Shown: positions 61,683 to 64,000 of the stretch, piece after piece
Numbering within the stretch: position 1 is the first letter of the stretch
Layout of the letters: each line of letters begins with the position of its first letter
Source: Candidatus Gastranaerophilales bacterium
GTDB taxonomy: Bacteria > Cyanobacteriota > Vampirovibrionia > Gastranaerophilales > Gastranaerophilaceae
Direction: 5' to 3'
Assembly: GCA_016282705.1 (NCBI GenBank)
Contig: JAEELO010000011.1
Location: forward strand, 1-64,000
Length of the DNA stretch: 64,000 nucleotides
Notes under the pieces: generated by a model
Databases searched by the model: none
Seen by the model: only the letters and a program-made list of their open reading frames with translations
Told to the model about the DNA's origin: nothing
Position numbers and translations under genes: made by a program

Positions 61683-64000
61683 GTGAATATTAGAAAAAAC
61701 AACTTAAACCTAAACGGGATATCATTTTCGGGACATAAAAAGACTATAAATGAGTCAGGATTTGATAAACACGATTTTTTCTATTTATATGACACAAATA
61801 AATACAACTGTGAGGTTGAATTTTTCAGCATCAAAAAAGATAAAAACGGAAATTATTCAATAAAAGAAGCTGCAAATAAGCCTGCAGAAGTAGTTCCTTT
61901 AGCAGAAGATTCAAGAATTGGCGGCGGAAAAGTCAGTGTAAATGTCAGAAAAATGTTTACTATAGAATCAAATGAAGGTTTCGCCTACAGATTTAAGTTA
62001 ACCGAAAAGAACAATCCGAAAAAGGTTTCTTATGCTTTTGATAACGGTGCAGTAATAGGAATATTTGATGATATAAATAATCCTAAAAATAAATTTAATA
62101 TTGTTCTAAATAATCGTGCAACTATTAATAAAAACGGTTCTATGCAATTAATAATGCCAGATGAATATTATCCCGGCATTGTAAAAGATGCAAAGAGCGG
62201 AAAGCCTACCCTTGATGAAACAATGAGAGCACAAGCATTGGCAAGTGTGAGAACTCATGCAAACAGGCTTGGCGGTAATTTCTTCGGGATTATAAGCAGA
62301 TTACCCGAAATTGCGAAAGAAGGAGTAACAAGAATTGTCGGAACTCCGTATACAAGAGATACTATTTCTTCTCATCTGTATTGGACAGAAAATGCATATC
62401 AGGTTGCTCCAAATCTCGGAACAGAAGAAGATTTTAAACAGCTTCAAATTGAACTGTTTAAAAACGGAATAAACTGGATTGCTGATGCTGCTCTTGTTAA
62501 TGAAGGTTTTGGAGGGATACATCTATCCGAATTATTAAGAAAAGGACAAAATTCTATTTCTAAAGATATGTTTAGGGCAGATGAAAAAATTTCATTGCAT
62601 ATATTACCTGATAATTTAGGTCATACAAAAATGAAAATAATAAATGCCGATTTTTCTATAACTTCGGCAGGTGAATATATACCGAATAATTCGGAATATA
62701 ATCCAGCAAAACCCACCTATATACAATTCTATGATGACAGACTTGCAAGTGATGAACAAAAAGCTTCGCAATCACCTTCAAGAATGACTACATACGATAA
62801 AAAGAATACAAGAAATATCTATGACATTACAAAACATGATGATGCAGTTTATCCGTTCCCGATAGAAGTAAATCGTGATGAGTTAAAAAGGAACATAGAA
62901 AGACTTTTGAAAACAGAACCAAAATTGGATTTCAGTAAATTAAATATGTCGCAAATCAAACAAATTACTGATTTTACAAACTTTAATATAGAGAATAAGA
63001 GTGCTTCAGCAAGCGGACTTGAAGTATGGGACGGTAACGTAGACATTGCAAAATTAAACTTCTATCCGAGTGATAAGGATGATGCAAGATTTTCAAAATT
63101 ACCGTTAGAAGAACAACAAGCTGCAATGGATGATTTCAGAAGAGGCGGACTTGCAGTTCGTGATTATGCAGTAAATTCAGGAAAATACTGGACAAAATTA
63201 ACAGCAGATACACAATTTGCATATATTTCATCAATGCTTGCATCAAAGAAAAGTTCTGATGTTAACGGATATATGGATGTAATAAATAAACTTACAAATA
63301 ACGGCAGTATGCCAAAATCAGTTAAAGATGTAGTAGACCGTACTGTAATTAAGAATGTTCTTTCCGACAGATATAATTTCAGAAGATTAGATAATAATGA
63401 TGTTCGCTCTTCTTTATATTCAAATGATATGAATCCAAACAAATACAGTGTTTCAGATTATATTGCAAGAAATTCTATGGATTTACCATTGGAGACATTG
63501 CCTGTTGCAACAAACTTATTAGGCATTTTGACATCTCCGTATCTTGCTAAAAAAGCGAATACGGAAGAAGAATTAGCTGTATCCAGATTTGATATAACTG
63601 AAGCCGGTAATCCGAATTTGCCCGAAAAATATAAAGGCATATATACAAAAATGGATAATATTTATAAAGAGCAAATAGCTCCGCTTATAGAAGAGTTGAT
63701 AGAAAAAGTTCCGGATCTTGAAAAAGATGACGAAGTAACAGAATACGGAAGATATGTTATAGCAGAAATCGCTCCTGAACTAACAAAATATATATTATTA
63801 AAAGCATTAAATCAAAGCGCACAAGTTAATGTCGATGATATGGGAAATTTCGATTTCTCAAAAGTAGACCGAGAAAGCATCACAATGCAATCTCTAAATA
63901 TACCTTATGAAGGAATGTCATCTAAAGAAGAAGCTGAAACCGTTATAAATGCTTTAATGAGCGGTATTGGAAATATCTCAGATAAAGATAAAGCCATCTT
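61683..64000 (+). CDS. Large amylase-like (GH13-type) protein with NGISFSG motif, truncated by window end
   Basis: The frame opens at GTG 61683, five bases after AAGGAGA, and is still open at 64000 after 772 codons. Residues 11-18 (NGISFSGH) carry the shared motif. From ~195 on, the sequence follows the first part of a GH13 alpha-amylase barrel: GGNFFGIISRLPEIAKEGVT, SSHLYWTENAYQVAPNLGT in pieces, then GINWIADAALVNEGFGG at the first conserved region, where typical enzymes have DxVxNH. The His is replaced by Glu, so calcium or active-site features may be altered. Whether catalytic Asp and Glu exist later cannot be judged from the visible part. No signal peptide, so a cytoplasmic role is expected. 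Confidence 0.62.
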   Translation, partial: MNIRKNNLNLNGISFSGHKKTINESGFDKHDFFYLYDTNKYNCEVEFFSIKKDKNGNYSIKEAANKPAEVVPLAEDSRIGGGKVSVNVRKMFTIESNEGFAYRFKLTEKNNPKKVSYAFDNGAVIGIFDDINNPKNKFNIVLNNRATINKNGSMQLIMPDEYYPGIVKDAKSGKPTLDETMRAQALASVRTHANRLGGNFFGIISRLPEIAKEGVTRIVGTPYTRDTISSHLYWTENAYQVAPNLGTEEDFKQLQIELFKNGINWIADAALVNEGFGGIHLSELLRKGQNSISKDMFRADEKISLHILPDNLGHTKMKIINADFSITSAGEYIPNNSEYNPAKPTYIQFYDDRLASDEQKASQSPSRMTTYDKKNTRNIYDITKHDDAVYPFPIEVNRDELKRNIERLLKTEPKLDFSKLNMSQIKQITDFTNFNIENKSASASGLEVWDGNVDIAKLNFYPSDKDDARFSKLPLEEQQAAMDDFRRGGLAVRDYAVNSGKYWTKLTADTQFAYISSMLASKKSSDVNGYMDVINKLTNNGSMPKSVKDVVDRTVIKNVLSDRYNFRRLDNNDVRSSLYSNDMNPNKYSVSDYIARNSMDLPLETLPVATNLLGILTSPYLAKKANTEEELAVSRFDITEAGNPNLPEKYKGIYTKMDNIYKEQIAPLIEELIEKVPDLEKDDEVTEYGRYVIAEIAPELTKYILLKALNQSAQVNVDDMGNFDFSKVDRESITMQSLNIPYEGMSSKEEAETVINALMSGIGNISDKDKAI

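Overview
The window is a low-GC bacterial chromosome segment, densely coded on both strands and using the standard code with ATG, GTG and TTG starts. It carries no rRNA, transposase, integrase or CRISPR array. The best guess for the host is a gut-type, fermentative, non-photosynthetic relative of cyanobacteria (Gastranaerophilales, 'Melainabacteria'). This is an inference. It rests on low GC, an [FeFe]-hydrogenase maturase (HydG), meso-diaminopimelate dehydrogenase, FabI, L,D-transpeptidase, and many otherwise unrelated proteins that begin with a short motif resembling N-I/V-S-F-x-G-K, which I associate from memory with this group. No marker gene in the window settles the taxonomy.

Layout. 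1-650: end of class II fructose-bisphosphate aldolase and a small XRE regulator. 939-10048: a surface-polysaccharide cluster made of a short GT2 protein, a 1263-residue GT2/HAD/RgpF-like protein, a GT2/coiled-coil/TupA ATP-grasp protein, a GT-D (DUF1792) protein and UDP-glucose dehydrogenase. Three of these share a short FSIKN...ITILGIKIKFK module. 10.05-14.7 kb: an exported TPR protein that probably starts at ATT, a lipoprotein, a CxxCxxCC protein and a kelch-like membrane protein, with four copies of a palindromic repeat, one of them inside a reading frame. 14.7-28.5 kb: MazG-like protein, lipoamide dehydrogenase, DNA polymerase I, FabI, a membrane metalloprotease-like protein, a DRE-TIM aldolase and LUD protein pair, GNAT, sensor kinase, TpiA and a radical SAM protein. 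28.6-37.3 kb: HydG, SGNH-like protein, an ACT/DUF711 pair, TPR protein, a putative C-H-D cysteine hydrolase, Ddh, a phosphoesterase and a uridine-kinase-like protein. 37.4-50 kb: two small proteins, a degenerate GAF/HD-GYP protein, TsaD, LeuC, a run from a YhaM-like nuclease to signal peptidase I, polyprenyl synthase, tRNA-Gly and L,D-transpeptidase. 50-53 kb: a partner-switching module in which a phosphatase and an anti-sigma-type kinase are fused and flanked by two STAS proteins. 53.2-64 kb: a second uridine-kinase-like protein, two membrane proteins, GatA with a TPR/NHL protein, RuvB, an alkyltransferase, a degenerate PHP-domain protein, a tail-anchored small protein and a partial amylase-like protein.

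The most unusual signal is the recurring N-terminal S-F-x-G/K-type motif on at least five, perhaps seven, proteins with unrelated downstream domains. None of them has a signal peptide. A shared docking or targeting peptide would explain the pattern, but that is a hypothesis. Several carriers also have degenerate catalytic motifs.
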